Shown here one piece after another: positions 17,547 through 26,099 of a DNA stretch of 64,000 nucleotides (the first letter of the stretch is position 1; each line of letters begins with the position of its first letter). The DNA lies in contig NZ_LT629748.1 of NCBI RefSeq assembly GCF_900105005.1, positions 1,364,001 to 1,428,000 of the forward strand. The letters run 5' to 3'. Both the position numbers and the translations under genes were made by a program. A model generated the notes under the pieces. The model was not told where the DNA came from. It was given only the letters and a program-made list of their open reading frames with translations, and ran no database searches. The stretch is from Halopseudomonas litoralis. GTDB lineage: Bacteria; Pseudomonadota; Gammaproteobacteria; Pseudomonadales; Pseudomonadaceae.

Positions 17547-20428
17547 TGGTGTTCGCGCTTCCCTGGCGCAAGCGTGCCAATAGACCGGAAGATAAAGCTG
17601 AACCGGCAGACGTATGGCAGCGCCATGTGAAGGCGCTGAACGAGGCAGGCATCTCTGAGCCTGGCGCAGCAGTGCAGGGCGGCAAGCCGGCCACACATGC
17701 CGATGAACAGGCCTTATACCGTAGCGCTCCTTCGTTTGTCAGCCTGCTGCCATGGGTCGAATACCTGCCCGACAGCCGCTGCATGTTGCTGGAAGACGGC
17801 CAGTCGGTGGCAGCTTTCTTCGAGCTGACCCCATTGGGTACCGAAGGCCGCGAAGCAATATGGCTGGCCCAGGCCCGCGATTCACTGGAGAACGCATTAC
17901 AGGACAGCTTTGACGAACTGGAAGACAACCCCTGGGTCGTGCAGCTGTATGCCCAGGACGAAACCAACGTCGACCATTACATGCAGAAGCTCAGAGCGTA
18001 TATCCAGCCGCGCGCACAGGGCACGGCATTTACCGACTTCTATCTGCGCTTCTTTGAGCACCACCTGGGTGCCATTGCCAAACCCGGCGGGCTCTTCGAG
18101 GACACCGTCGTATCGCGTCTACGCTGGCGCGGCCAGAGCCGACGGGTGCGCATGGTGGTGTACCGCCATGTCACCGGGGGCGCCTCACGGCGCGGCCAAC
18201 TGCCCGAGCAGGAACTGAACATCATCTGCGACCGGTTGCTGGGTGGTCTGTCCAATGCGGGCATCACCACGCAACGGCTGGATGCACCGCAGATCCATGA
18301 CTGGTTGCTGCGCTGGTTCAATCCGCGTCCCACTCTGCTCGGGCCAACCCAGGAGGATCGCGAGCGCTTCTACCACCTGGCCGCCTACCCGCAGACAAAT
18401 GAACCTGACGAGCTCGAGTTGGCCTCGGGGCGGGATTTCAGCCAGCGGCTGTTCTTCGGCCAACCGCGCTCGGATGTGGACAAGGGGCTGTGGTACTTCG
18501 ATGCCATGCCGCACCGGGTCATGGTCACCGACCGCCTGCGCACGCCACCCTTGACTGGCCACCTGACCGGCGAGATCCGCAAAGGTGACGCGATCAACAC
18601 CGTGTTCGATCAGATGCCGGAAGACAGCATCATGTGTCTGACGCTGGTGGCGACGCCGCAGGATATCCTTGAGACGCACCTCAATCAGCTGGCCAAAAAA
18701 GCGGTGGGGGAGACCCTGGACTCCGAACAGACGCGCCAGGCGGTACAACAGGCCCGCTCCCTGATCGGCAGTGCGCACAAACTCTACCGTGCCAGCCTAG
18801 TGTTCTACCTGCGTGGTCAGGATGAAACCGAACTGGACAACAGGGGACTGCAGCTGGCTAACGTCATGCTCAATGCCGGCCTGCAGCCGGTACGTGAAGA
18901 TGATGAAGTGGCGCCCCTCAACAGCTACGTGCGCTGGCTACCCTGCAGCTACAACCCCCGTCAGGATCGGCGCCAGTGGTACACCCAACTGATGTTTGCT
19001 CAGCACGCCGCCAACCTTGCCCCAGTATGGGGCCGCAGCCAGGGCACCGGGCATCCCGGCATTACCTTATTCAACCGTGGCGGCGCGCCCATCACCTTCG
19101 ACCCGTTGAACCGCCTCGATCGGCAAATGAATGCGCACCTGTTCCTGTTTGGGCCATCCGGTTCGGGCAAGTCAGCCACCCTGAACAACCTGCTTATCCA
19201 GGTCACCGCCATCTACCGGCCGCGACTGTTTATCGTGGAGGCGGGCAACTCGTTTGGCCTGTTCAGCGATTTTGCCAAGCGCCTCGGGCTGACAGTCAAT
19301 CGCGTCAAACTCGCGCCGGGCGCAGGCGTCAGTCTGGCGCCGTTCGCCGATGCCAGCCGACTGATCGAAACACCGAGTGATGTCAGGACACTCGACGCTG
19401 ACGACCTGGGCGACGACCAGCCTGCCGAGACCATGGCAACCGAGACAGCTGAGATAACCGAAGCGGACGAACAGCGCGACGTGCTGGGTGAACTGGAGAT
19501 CATCGCCCGTCTCATGATCACCGGCGGGGAGGACAAGGAAGAGGCGCGCATGACGCGGGCTGACCGCTCACTGATCCGCCAGTGTATTCTCGATGCAGCA
19601 CGGCGCTGCGTTGCTGATCAGCGCACGGTACTGACCCACGATGTACGCGATGCCCTGCGTGAACGTGGCCGCGATTCGGCGTTGCCGGAGGCTCGACGCA
19701 CCCGGTTGCTGGAAATGGCCGACGCCATGGACATGTTCTGCCAGGGCGCCGAGGGCGAAATGTTCGACCGACCAGGTACACCCTGGCCAGAGGCCGACAT
19801 CACCCTGGTCGATATGGCCACCTATGCCCGGGAAGGCTATAGCGCACAGCTCTCGATTGCCTACATATCGCTGATCAATACCGTCAACAACATCGCAGAG
19901 CGTGACCAGTACCTGGGCCGGCCCATCATCAACGTCACTGACGAGGGGCACATCATTACCAGAAATCCGCTGCTGTCGCCCTATGTGGTAAAGATCACCA
20001 AAATGTGGCGTAAGCTGGGCGCCTGGTTCTGGCTGGCAACGCAGAATATCGACGACCTGCCCAAGGCAGCCGAGCCCATGCTCAACATGATCGAATGGTG
20101 GCTCTGCCTGTCGATGCCCCCAGATGAGGTAGAAAAGATCGCCAAATTCCGCGAACTGTCGCCAGCGCAGAAGGCACTCATGCTGTCGGCCAGAAAGGAA
20201 GCAGGCAAATTCACCGAAGGGGTGATTTTGTCCAAGAGCATGGAAGTACTGTTCCGTGCCGTACCTCCCAGCCTATACCTGGCCTTGGCCCAAACGGAGC
20301 CTGAAGAAAAAGCCGAGCGCTACCAGCTCATGCAGGAGCATAGCATCAGCGAGCTGGATGCTGCGATCAAAGTGGCGGACAGGATTGATCAGGTACGCGG
20401 AATCATGTCACTGCCCCTTAAGGCGTAG
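17546..20428 (+). CDS. traC: Conjugative transfer ATPase TraC/VirB4 (PFL_4706 family, TIGR03744)
   Basis: A 960-aa cytoplasmic ATPase. Walker A GPSGSGKSATLNN lies near residue 535 and Walker B INVTDEGHII near 795, with AWFWLATQNIDDLP downstream as in VirB4 proteins. It powers pilus assembly and substrate transport. It is complete in length. It is the last transfer gene visible: the dsbC/traU/traN-like genes that normally follow are missing, and the next genes are on the opposite strand. A decayed second copy of its 3' end lies at 23517-23662. Confidence 0.93.
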   Translation: MVFALPWRKRANRPEDKAEPADVWQRHVKALNEAGISEPGAAVQGGKPATHADEQALYRSAPSFVSLLPWVEYLPDSRCMLLEDGQSVAAFFELTPLGTEGREAIWLAQARDSLENALQDSFDELEDNPWVVQLYAQDETNVDHYMQKLRAYIQPRAQGTAFTDFYLRFFEHHLGAIAKPGGLFEDTVVSRLRWRGQSRRVRMVVYRHVTGGASRRGQLPEQELNIICDRLLGGLSNAGITTQRLDAPQIHDWLLRWFNPRPTLLGPTQEDRERFYHLAAYPQTNEPDELELASGRDFSQRLFFGQPRSDVDKGLWYFDAMPHRVMVTDRLRTPPLTGHLTGEIRKGDAINTVFDQMPEDSIMCLTLVATPQDILETHLNQLAKKAVGETLDSEQTRQAVQQARSLIGSAHKLYRASLVFYLRGQDETELDNRGLQLANVMLNAGLQPVREDDEVAPLNSYVRWLPCSYNPRQDRRQWYTQLMFAQHAANLAPVWGRSQGTGHPGITLFNRGGAPITFDPLNRLDRQMNAHLFLFGPSGSGKSATLNNLLIQVTAIYRPRLFIVEAGNSFGLFSDFAKRLGLTVNRVKLAPGAGVSLAPFADASRLIETPSDVRTLDADDLGDDQPAETMATETAEITEADEQRDVLGELEIIARLMITGGEDKEEARMTRADRSLIRQCILDAARRCVADQRTVLTHDVRDALRERGRDSALPEARRTRLLEMADAMDMFCQGAEGEMFDRPGTPWPEADITLVDMATYAREGYSAQLSIAYISLINTVNNIAERDQYLGRPIINVTDEGHIITRNPLLSPYVVKITKMWRKLGAWFWLATQNIDDLPKAAEPMLNMIEWWLCLSMPPDEVEKIAKFRELSPAQKALMLSARKEAGKFTEGVILSKSMEVLFRAVPPSLYLALAQTEPEEKAERYQLMQEHSISELDAAIKVADRIDQVRGIMSLPLKA

Positions 20429-20494
20429 GTACACCATGGGTCTGGGCTGGTCATTGAAATCCGCATGACTGTGTGGGTTTTTGTGAAAGGAGAC

Positions 20495-20520
20495 ACGAAA
20501 AACCCGGCACGGGGCCGGGC
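20495..20520 (-). terminator. Terminator of the phoD gene (minus strand)
   Basis: On the minus strand GCCCGGC-CCCGT-GCCGGG is followed by TTTTTCGTG, 60 nt beyond the phoD stop. The hairpin and about 30 bases beyond it (to 20548) closely resemble 32124-32180. Confidence 0.65.
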
Positions 20521-20581
20521 TATCGACGGGTGCTAATCCTTTAGCAGAGAACATCATACAGCTTTCAACGTGATGCTTCGA

Positions 20582-22345
20582 TCAGCCTGGTGTCTGCAAA
20601 TGTCGTTGTCCGGTACCTGGCAGGGTTTGCAATGAGTGGCTGCGGTCGGTATCCATTCGATAGTCAGGCTGTTTGATCGTATCGACGAAGTGCCAGTCAG
20701 CGCGGGCCTGTTCCTGCGTCAAGGTGACAACCATGAAGCCACGCTGGTTGACGTTGAGGTATTGCAGGTCGTCGACCAGCATGGTGATGGCCTGTTCAGC
20801 TGGCTGGATCATTTCAGGTGGCAAGCTCAGATAGGCTTCCAGCCCCGGTGAACTCACCGATGCGGTGGCGAATTCGACACCTACCTGCTTGCCATCAACC
20901 GTCTTGAGATCACTGGCCCAGGCATTGTGCGTGTCGCCGGCCAGCACCACGAGGTTCTTGTTCAGGCTGGCGCAGGTTTCCAGAAGGACTTCGCGCTCGT
21001 AGGCATAGCCGTCCCAGGCATCCAGGTTATAGGGAATGAGTGTCGTGATCCGGGCAAGTTCTTGGGGTGTCAGCGTAGGATCATTGTTCTGCTGGCGTAG
21101 TTTGAGCGTGACCAGTTCGGTCAGCAGACCTGTTATGTCGGTTGATCCTGGAGCGGTCATGGTGGCGAGTATGGCTGCAAGCATCTCAGCAGGCACCAGC
21201 ATGCGGCCCATCAACACCTGCTGACCGAGTAACTGCCAGGTGGCGGTCGAGGTCGCCAGCTGCGTTTGGAGCCAATCCAGTTGTCGCAGCCCCAGCATGG
21301 TTCGGTCAGTATCGGCCAGATCCGCGGCCAGGCGCGTGCCATCCATGCCACCGGCGGTCAGGTAGTTGGTGAAATTGAGCTGTTCATCGCGCCCGATGAT
21401 GCGGGTATCGAGCATGTGAAGACTGACGAGATCAGCAAAGTCGAATCGTCGGTACGAGGTTTCTGTGTCGTGCTCGGAGGCCGGGCGTATCGGCTGCCAT
21501 TCGAAGTAGGCCTGCAGCGCCGCCAGCTTGCGCTCGGCGAAGTCGCCTTCACCCTCGTTGTGGTTTTCCGCGCCCTCACGCCAGCTATCGTTGGCTATCT
21601 CATGATCATCCCAGACCAGAATCCACGGAACGCTGGCATGCAGCTGCTGCAGGTCAGGATCGGTGCGATACAGCGCATAGCGGCGTCGATAGTCCGTTAG
21701 GGTCAGGAGTTCACCTGCATTATCTGCAGCCAGTTGGCGACCCAGAGCCTGGGCATCTTCGCTGGCATAGCCGCCGGCCGCATACTCATAAATGTAGTCG
21801 CCCAGATGCACCACAGCATCAAGCTGCTCAACCTTGGCCGCTTCGGCATACACATGGAAATAGCCAGCGGGGAAATTGGAGCAGGACAGGACTGCCAGGC
21901 GCACTTGATCAATGCTGGCTGCGGGCAGGGTACGCATGCTACCGATAGGCGAGGTGGCTCCTGCGCAATGGAAACGGTAGTAATAGGTTTGACCGGGAAG
22001 CAGATTGAGTACGTCAACCTTGAGGGTGAAGTCCCGCTCGGCGCCCGTGTTGAAACTCCCATCATGCAGCAAGTCGGTAAACTCGGCGTCACTGGCAACT
22101 TCCCAACTGATCTCTATATCGCTCTGATCAGTATCCTGCGGAGTGACCCTGGTCCAGATCATGATCCGATCCTGAAGCGGATCACCACTGGCAACACCAT
22201 GTAGAAAGGCTGCCTGCCGAGCTTGCTCATCGGCGCGACTACTGCTGCTACTGCTGAGGCAGCCTTGCAGCCCTGTGGAAATGGCGACTGTGCCCACGGT
22301 CGCCAGAGAAAGACGCAGAAAATCACGACGAGTAAAACGAGACAT
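20582..22345 (-). CDS. phoD: PhoD-family alkaline phosphatase/phosphodiesterase, Tat-exported
   Basis: A 587-aa protein with a twin-arginine signal (TRRDFLRLSLA, residues 5-15) followed by LQGC, which could also be a lipobox. The PhoD N-terminal domain (HGVASGDPLQDRIMIWTRVTP) and metallophosphatase core follow: SCSNFPAGYFHVYAEAA, HLGDYIYEY, WDDHEIANDSW, GDTHNAW. These bind Ca/Fe in characterised PhoD enzymes, which release phosphate from esters outside the cytoplasm, usually under phosphate limitation. No clear PhoB box was found in the 100 bases upstream. It lies next to a CHAD gene, opposite to the ICE genes. Confidence 0.92.
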   Translation of the reverse strand: MSRFTRRDFLRLSLATVGTVAISTGLQGCLSSSSSSRADEQARQAAFLHGVASGDPLQDRIMIWTRVTPQDTDQSDIEISWEVASDAEFTDLLHDGSFNTGAERDFTLKVDVLNLLPGQTYYYRFHCAGATSPIGSMRTLPAASIDQVRLAVLSCSNFPAGYFHVYAEAAKVEQLDAVVHLGDYIYEYAAGGYASEDAQALGRQLAADNAGELLTLTDYRRRYALYRTDPDLQQLHASVPWILVWDDHEIANDSWREGAENHNEGEGDFAERKLAALQAYFEWQPIRPASEHDTETSYRRFDFADLVSLHMLDTRIIGRDEQLNFTNYLTAGGMDGTRLAADLADTDRTMLGLRQLDWLQTQLATSTATWQLLGQQVLMGRMLVPAEMLAAILATMTAPGSTDITGLLTELVTLKLRQQNNDPTLTPQELARITTLIPYNLDAWDGYAYEREVLLETCASLNKNLVVLAGDTHNAWASDLKTVDGKQVGVEFATASVSSPGLEAYLSLPPEMIQPAEQAITMLVDDLQYLNVNQRGFMVVTLTQEQARADWHFVDTIKQPDYRMDTDRSHSLQTLPGTGQRHLQTPG

Positions 22346-22445
22346 GGTACATCCTGTACTATCAGCTGGGTGATGCTGTCCGATGATCGCTGCTGATCAT
22401 TTCACCTTCATGTACGTTTGAGTGCAATGCAGCGCTACACCGCTG

Positions 22446-23225
22446 CTATTTGCCTTCTTTCTTCTGCCCCTTCGGCAGCACCCTGGCCAGCTCGCTCAAG
22501 GCGACCTCGGCCTCTACCAGCTCTTGCTCTGAGGCTTCTGCCCATTGCAACGCCAATGGCTGCAGATCGCTCTCACGCTGCGTTGTGAGGCCCCATTGAA
22601 AGTGATCATGCCAGACACCGAGCGCAGCCTGAGCCTTCTTCAGCGAATTGGCTGCGGCAGCGGGTAGAGGAGATAGTTTCGGGAAAGCATCAGTGAGATA
22701 ACGGGTACGCTTGACCAGAATACGCAGTTGGTGGCGGTCGAACTCGGCATCGTTCACCGCCGCATGCAGCTTGCCGATCTGCTTGACCAGCGCCTTGCTG
22801 ATAATGCGCTTGAGCTCATGCGAATCCTTGCCCAGTTTCGATGCGCTGAATGCCGCAGGCCATCGCTCCAGTTCGGCAAACAGCTGCTGCAGCTCCTGTG
22901 CAGCGATAATCTGCTGATATTCGATCTGCAAGCGTGGGTGGCGGGCCTCGGCCAGCGGCTGATGACCGCGCTGCTGTAGCTCGCCGATCAACACTTCCAG
23001 ATCCCGGGTAGGAGTAGTCAGCCGGCCAACTTCTGCTGCGGCCTCACGCAATGCCTGGCTTTCAGGCTGGGAGCGGAGAGGGGTGATCAGACTGCGGATA
23101 CGCCTGACCGCGATGCGCAAGTCATGCAACGCCTCCTCATCCGCCGCATCATCCAAACGTCTATACGCTTCAAGCAGAGCCTCTTCGAGGCTGCGAATCT
23201 CTGCAACATAGCTGTCTGTAAACAC
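22446..23225 (-). CDS. CHAD-domain protein (polyphosphate-associated)
   Basis: About 259 aa from a GTG at 23225 (VFTDSYVAEIRSLEEAL). Upstream codons in frame to 23441 look non-coding and rich in Ser/Cys, so the longer version is unlikely. CHAD hallmarks are the conserved His/Arg helices EALHDLRIAVRRIRSLI, SHELKRI and DRHQLRILVKRTRYL. CHAD domains bind inorganic polyphosphate. With phoD just downstream on the same strand (100-bp gap) it suggests a phosphate-related pair. The start codon is uncertain: no good ribosome site. Confidence 0.82.
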   Translation of the reverse strand: MFTDSYVAEIRSLEEALLEAYRRLDDAADEEALHDLRIAVRRIRSLITPLRSQPESQALREAAAEVGRLTTPTRDLEVLIGELQQRGHQPLAEARHPRLQIEYQQIIAAQELQQLFAELERWPAAFSASKLGKDSHELKRIISKALVKQIGKLHAAVNDAEFDRHQLRILVKRTRYLTDAFPKLSPLPAAAANSLKKAQAALGVWHDHFQWGLTTQRESDLQPLALQWAEASEQELVEAEVALSELARVLPKGQKKEGK

Positions 23226-23350
23226 TGTGGTGCACCCAACTACGAAATGGATCTGAATCAGGCTAGCAGAGATTAAGCAAAGCGGTAGGTAGTTCGCAGC
23301 CAGCGTAGCCGGGAAGATGCCGAGTTCGCTGCATACACTCACTGGCCTGC

Positions 23351-23516
23351 AGGACGAGCTTTCTGTACTCAATGTGCTGTTGAGTGCCCACAAGGCTGCA
23401 GGACTGACGCAGGCAGCAGGGTGCCGAACGGCCGTAAGCACTCACTATCCCTGGAGACGCTGCGCAAGTATGCACACGCATGCGGTAAGTCCCTGACAAT
23501 TGGGATTTGGAAAGCG
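23351..23516 (+). pseudogene. Decayed XRE/HigA-type HTH antitoxin relic
   Basis: One frame gives ELSVLNVLLSAHKAAGLTQA, as at the start of an HTH_3 antitoxin. After a deletion and frame change another frame gives GRKHSLSLETLRKYAHACGK, the standard end of such domains (GKHSPSLATLRKYAEA in typical proteins). The centre of the HTH is missing. No partner toxin is visible. It directly abuts the traC relic. Confidence 0.5.
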
Positions 23517-23662
23517 CAACAATGACCTGCCCAGATCCGCAGAACCCATGCTAAGCATAATCGAATGGTGGATCCGCCTGTCTCAGGTCCGGAAGAGAAA
23601 GCCGAGCGCTACCAAGCGACGCAGGAGTATGCTATCAGTTGGCTGGATACTGCGTTCTAGTT
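23517..23662 (+). pseudogene. Decayed duplicate of the traC 3' end
   Basis: Bases 23526-23585 match traC around 20053-20117 (GACCTGCCCA, CCCATGCT, ATCGAATGGTGG), and bases 23591-23660 match traC around 20308-20376 (AAAGCCGAGCGCTACCA, GCAGGAG, GCTGGAT). The 190 bases between are deleted, so the relic carries an internal deletion and point changes and codes for nothing. It shows that a second conjugative element, or a duplicated part, once lay here. The next 240 bases to 23903 hold no gene. Confidence 0.85.
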
Positions 23663-23903
23663 AGCTGAAGGGGGCAGGTTCGAGGGATTGGTTCGATTCT
23701 ATAAGACAAGCAGGCTACGGTTAGCAGTAGTAAATGACCCGTAGCGACTGGTCGCGCTCGGCTGCTACCAGCCGTTGGTTGTAATATACAAATACTCGAC
23801 AGTAGACGCTAAGAGGCTCCTATGGAACTGCGGCGGCAGCGCTGATGATCTCAGTCCACGACAAATAAATACAGCAATATCTTGGATATAAAAAGGTTTA
23901 CTG

Positions 23904-25178
23904 ATGACAGCAATTGCCTTGCTCGACGCTGAAAACTCTCCGTACTTAATTGCAGACACATTAGTTAGCGTGGAGACGGCGGATCCGAACCCGGAAAAGA
24001 AAATTTGGCTTCCTGCGTTAGGAAGCATTAACTCAGAATGGGGTACACCTCCAAATCTTTGGCATATTTCACGACTAGCCAGAAAAACCTATTTCTTGCC
24101 AAACAGTTCGGGAGTACTTGCTTTTTCTGGAAACTGCGCAGTCGCTGCGGATTTTCTAAGAGAGCTATCTAGGAAATTCTTGACATCTTACAGCTATGAC
24201 CGATCACTTCGAATTTCACGCCAAACAATTGAAGATTCTTTGCAAAACTCTAGCAGAGTATGTGAATTTTCCTTGCTCGGAGTGCTTGCCCGAAGTGACG
24301 GATCCCGCGAGGCTTTCACACATAACGTACACAGCCAAATGGACACCATAAATTACGGAAAATGTTACACCGCCGGCAGTGGTGCAGAGCTTATCGCCAA
24401 TATAATTACTTCAGTTGGCAATCAAAAACTGCGCGAGCATCTTCCTATTAGTCCAACTGAAGACTTGGCTGAATTAATTTCCAGTCAAATGCTCTTCCGA
24501 GAAAGAAACTTAGAAAACGGACATGCTCCGGGCACGCCAATTGATCTAGGTTGCGGTGGTTTCTATGAGTGGTACGCGATACGCGAAAACGGACCACATT
24601 CGATGCCGCCAAGAATAGACATCCACGTAAACTTTGACGAAGGCCGGCTATACATTTCGAGACTACACTTTAGCGAGCAGATGGAAAGTAGCGTTACTAG
24701 ATTGATAGGCTCATCTCTTCCATCACAAGACTATTCGCTTATAGTTTATAACTTCGGCTTGCATTCGACAGAAATCCCTTTAAATATTGATGTCACAAAT
24801 GAAATAAAGTATATGATCACTCAGGCGGCCGCAGTTTTTATAGAGTCTATTTTTAAGCCGAATCTCGAATTGAAAGGCAATCCTCGCCCAAGAATGTCCG
24901 GATTACTTACACCTGACTTAGTAGCACATTTGTTTGACGAGGAAATCGAGGTCCGACGTGCAAGAATAACGGTTTCCGCCCTTGGCCACACAGTTCAAGA
25001 CGCCACTATCTCTACTCTTGACGCACCGCCTCAGGTGACTATAGGTCGAAGCGAAGAGAAAATATGCATTTCGTTAGGGGTTGAAATATTGGAGACAATT
25101 ATAGACGCCCTTGCTCATCTCGCTCAAAACAACTCAACAATCAAGGACCAACTCCTCAGATCTGTATCGCAGTGTTGA
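23904..25178 (+). CDS. Unknown protein, possibly Ntn-hydrolase/proteasome-like
   Basis: A 424-aa soluble protein with a good start (AAAAGG upstream). Its composition is AT-richer than neighbours, which suggests recent acquisition. The first 200 residues loosely follow the HslV/proteasome-beta pattern: TAIALLDAENSPYLIADTLVS at the N-terminus (shortened here), SGVLAFSGNCAVAADFL in the middle, and CYTAGSGAELIANI where HslV has its GSG turn. This would predict a self-activating N-terminal Thr2 after Met removal. The C-terminal 200 residues match nothing I recognise. The fold assignment is inference. Its place in a region of defence genes suggests an immune role. Confidence 0.6.
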   Translation: MTAIALLDAENSPYLIADTLVSVETADPNPEKKIWLPALGSINSEWGTPPNLWHISRLARKTYFLPNSSGVLAFSGNCAVAADFLRELSRKFLTSYSYDRSLRISRQTIEDSLQNSSRVCEFSLLGVLARSDGSREAFTHNVHSQMDTINYGKCYTAGSGAELIANIITSVGNQKLREHLPISPTEDLAELISSQMLFRERNLENGHAPGTPIDLGCGGFYEWYAIRENGPHSMPPRIDIHVNFDEGRLYISRLHFSEQMESSVTRLIGSSLPSQDYSLIVYNFGLHSTEIPLNIDVTNEIKYMITQAAAVFIESIFKPNLELKGNPRPRMSGLLTPDLVAHLFDEEIEVRRARITVSALGHTVQDATISTLDAPPQVTIGRSEEKICISLGVEILETIIDALAHLAQNNSTIKDQLLRSVSQC

Positions 25179-25648
25179 ACTCCGCTCAAAGCACTAGCAT
25201 TAGCTTCGCGACTTTCAAGGGGGAAGCCTGAGTGCCTAGGGCGATATCTGACAAGGTTCTTACGCAAAGGCTCAAGGAAGTTCTGAGCTGGGTGGATGTG
25301 CGGCTGTTGGATCATCTCTTTGTAGGGGAAGGTAGCCATTTTCCTTTGCAGAAGCCTGGTTGCTATTAGTGATTGGCAACCTCGCTATCCAGCTGCGTTT
25401 TTCAGCCCGGTAGGCTGGCTCATATCCTTGAACAGGTTATGGGCCAGCCAGTCCTGGGAAGGGGACATTGTCACCTAACGAGGCCAGTCGCATGTGTATC
25501 AGCCCCTGCTGGCCAGCTCCCGTGACGATTGCTGGCCGGTGGGTGCGCTCATGGAGGGTGGTGCGAGCACCGGTAAGTGGCAGTCGCGCATGTCGCGCTT
25601 CTGTACGGTGTTACCCCACGAAACAAACCACATTAAAAATCACCGCAA
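25179..25648. other. Intergenic region without a convincing gene
   Basis: Only short frames are present. A long imperfect hairpin around GGCTGGCTCATA ... TATGGGCCAGCC (25410-25456) may act as a terminator of the preceding gene or be a repeat remnant. A 66-codon frame at 25494-25694 has no recognisable product and could be a gene remnant. Confidence 0.4.
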
Positions 25649-25677
25649 GGTTCGGTCCGAGGCCGCTAGAAACGACT
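25649..25677 (+). promoter_or_regulatory. Candidate ECF-sigma promoter (orphan copy)
   Basis: GGTTCGGTC (25649-25657), 15 nt, CGACT (25673-25677), then ATATAGAGAGAG. It is the same spacing and sequence as at 32379, 35567 and 58167. No complete gene lies directly downstream; the next is the small ORF at 25971. It may be left over from a deleted regulon member. Confidence 0.6.
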
Positions 25678-25871
25678 ATATAGAGAGAGGGTAGATTTCC
25701 AGGAAAGGGGGTTTAAATAAGCCAGATAGTCAGAGAAGGGCCGTGCAAGACCCTTAAGAGCCATGACGGGACGGATGCGGTAGCTATCGGCTGAAGGACA
25801 AGAAAGCGGCTGGTCTCGCACCGATCTCAGCCAGCAGCCAAGAACTATTAACCAGCATGTAAACGCTAAGG

Positions 25872-25934
25872 GTGGGTCAGTTTTGGATCGGCGATATTGC
25901 TGATAAGTGGGCCACTTTTAAACCAGCGTTGACA
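25872..25934. mobile_element. IS21-family-like terminal remnant
   Basis: Two imperfect 22-bp direct repeats, GTGGGTCAGTTTTGGATCGG (25872) and GTGGGCCACTTTTAAACCAG (25907), are followed by the sequence GCGTTGACA. Multiple terminal repeats of this GGGTCA-type sequence ending in TTGACA are typical of IS21-family ends. No istA or istB remains and no opposite end was found, so only a scar is left. Confidence 0.4.
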
Positions 25935-25970
25935 CTTATGTCCTTGTCAAGGGCTGCATAAGGAGAAAAA

Positions 25971-26099
25971 ATGAACCACCTGATGTGGACTGCTCCGCGT
26001 GACGGACGTGATTGGGTAGATGATTCTGCTCTACGTGTAGTTGGCCTGCTCCGCAACACGGTGCCTGGGTCTGATTGGGTGGCCGTATGGATGCAGTGA
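25971..26099 (+). CDS. Small ORF (42 aa) coupled to the nuclease-like gene
   Basis: A 42-residue frame (MNHLMWTAPRD ... SDWVAVWMQ) has a strong ribosome site (AAGGAGAAAAA) and its stop codon overlaps the start of the next gene by 13 bases, so it is probably a leader peptide or small partner that couples translation. It is Trp-rich (4 of 42). No family recognised. Confidence 0.5.
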   Translation: MNHLMWTAPRDGRDWVDDSALRVVGLLRNTVPGSDWVAVWMQ

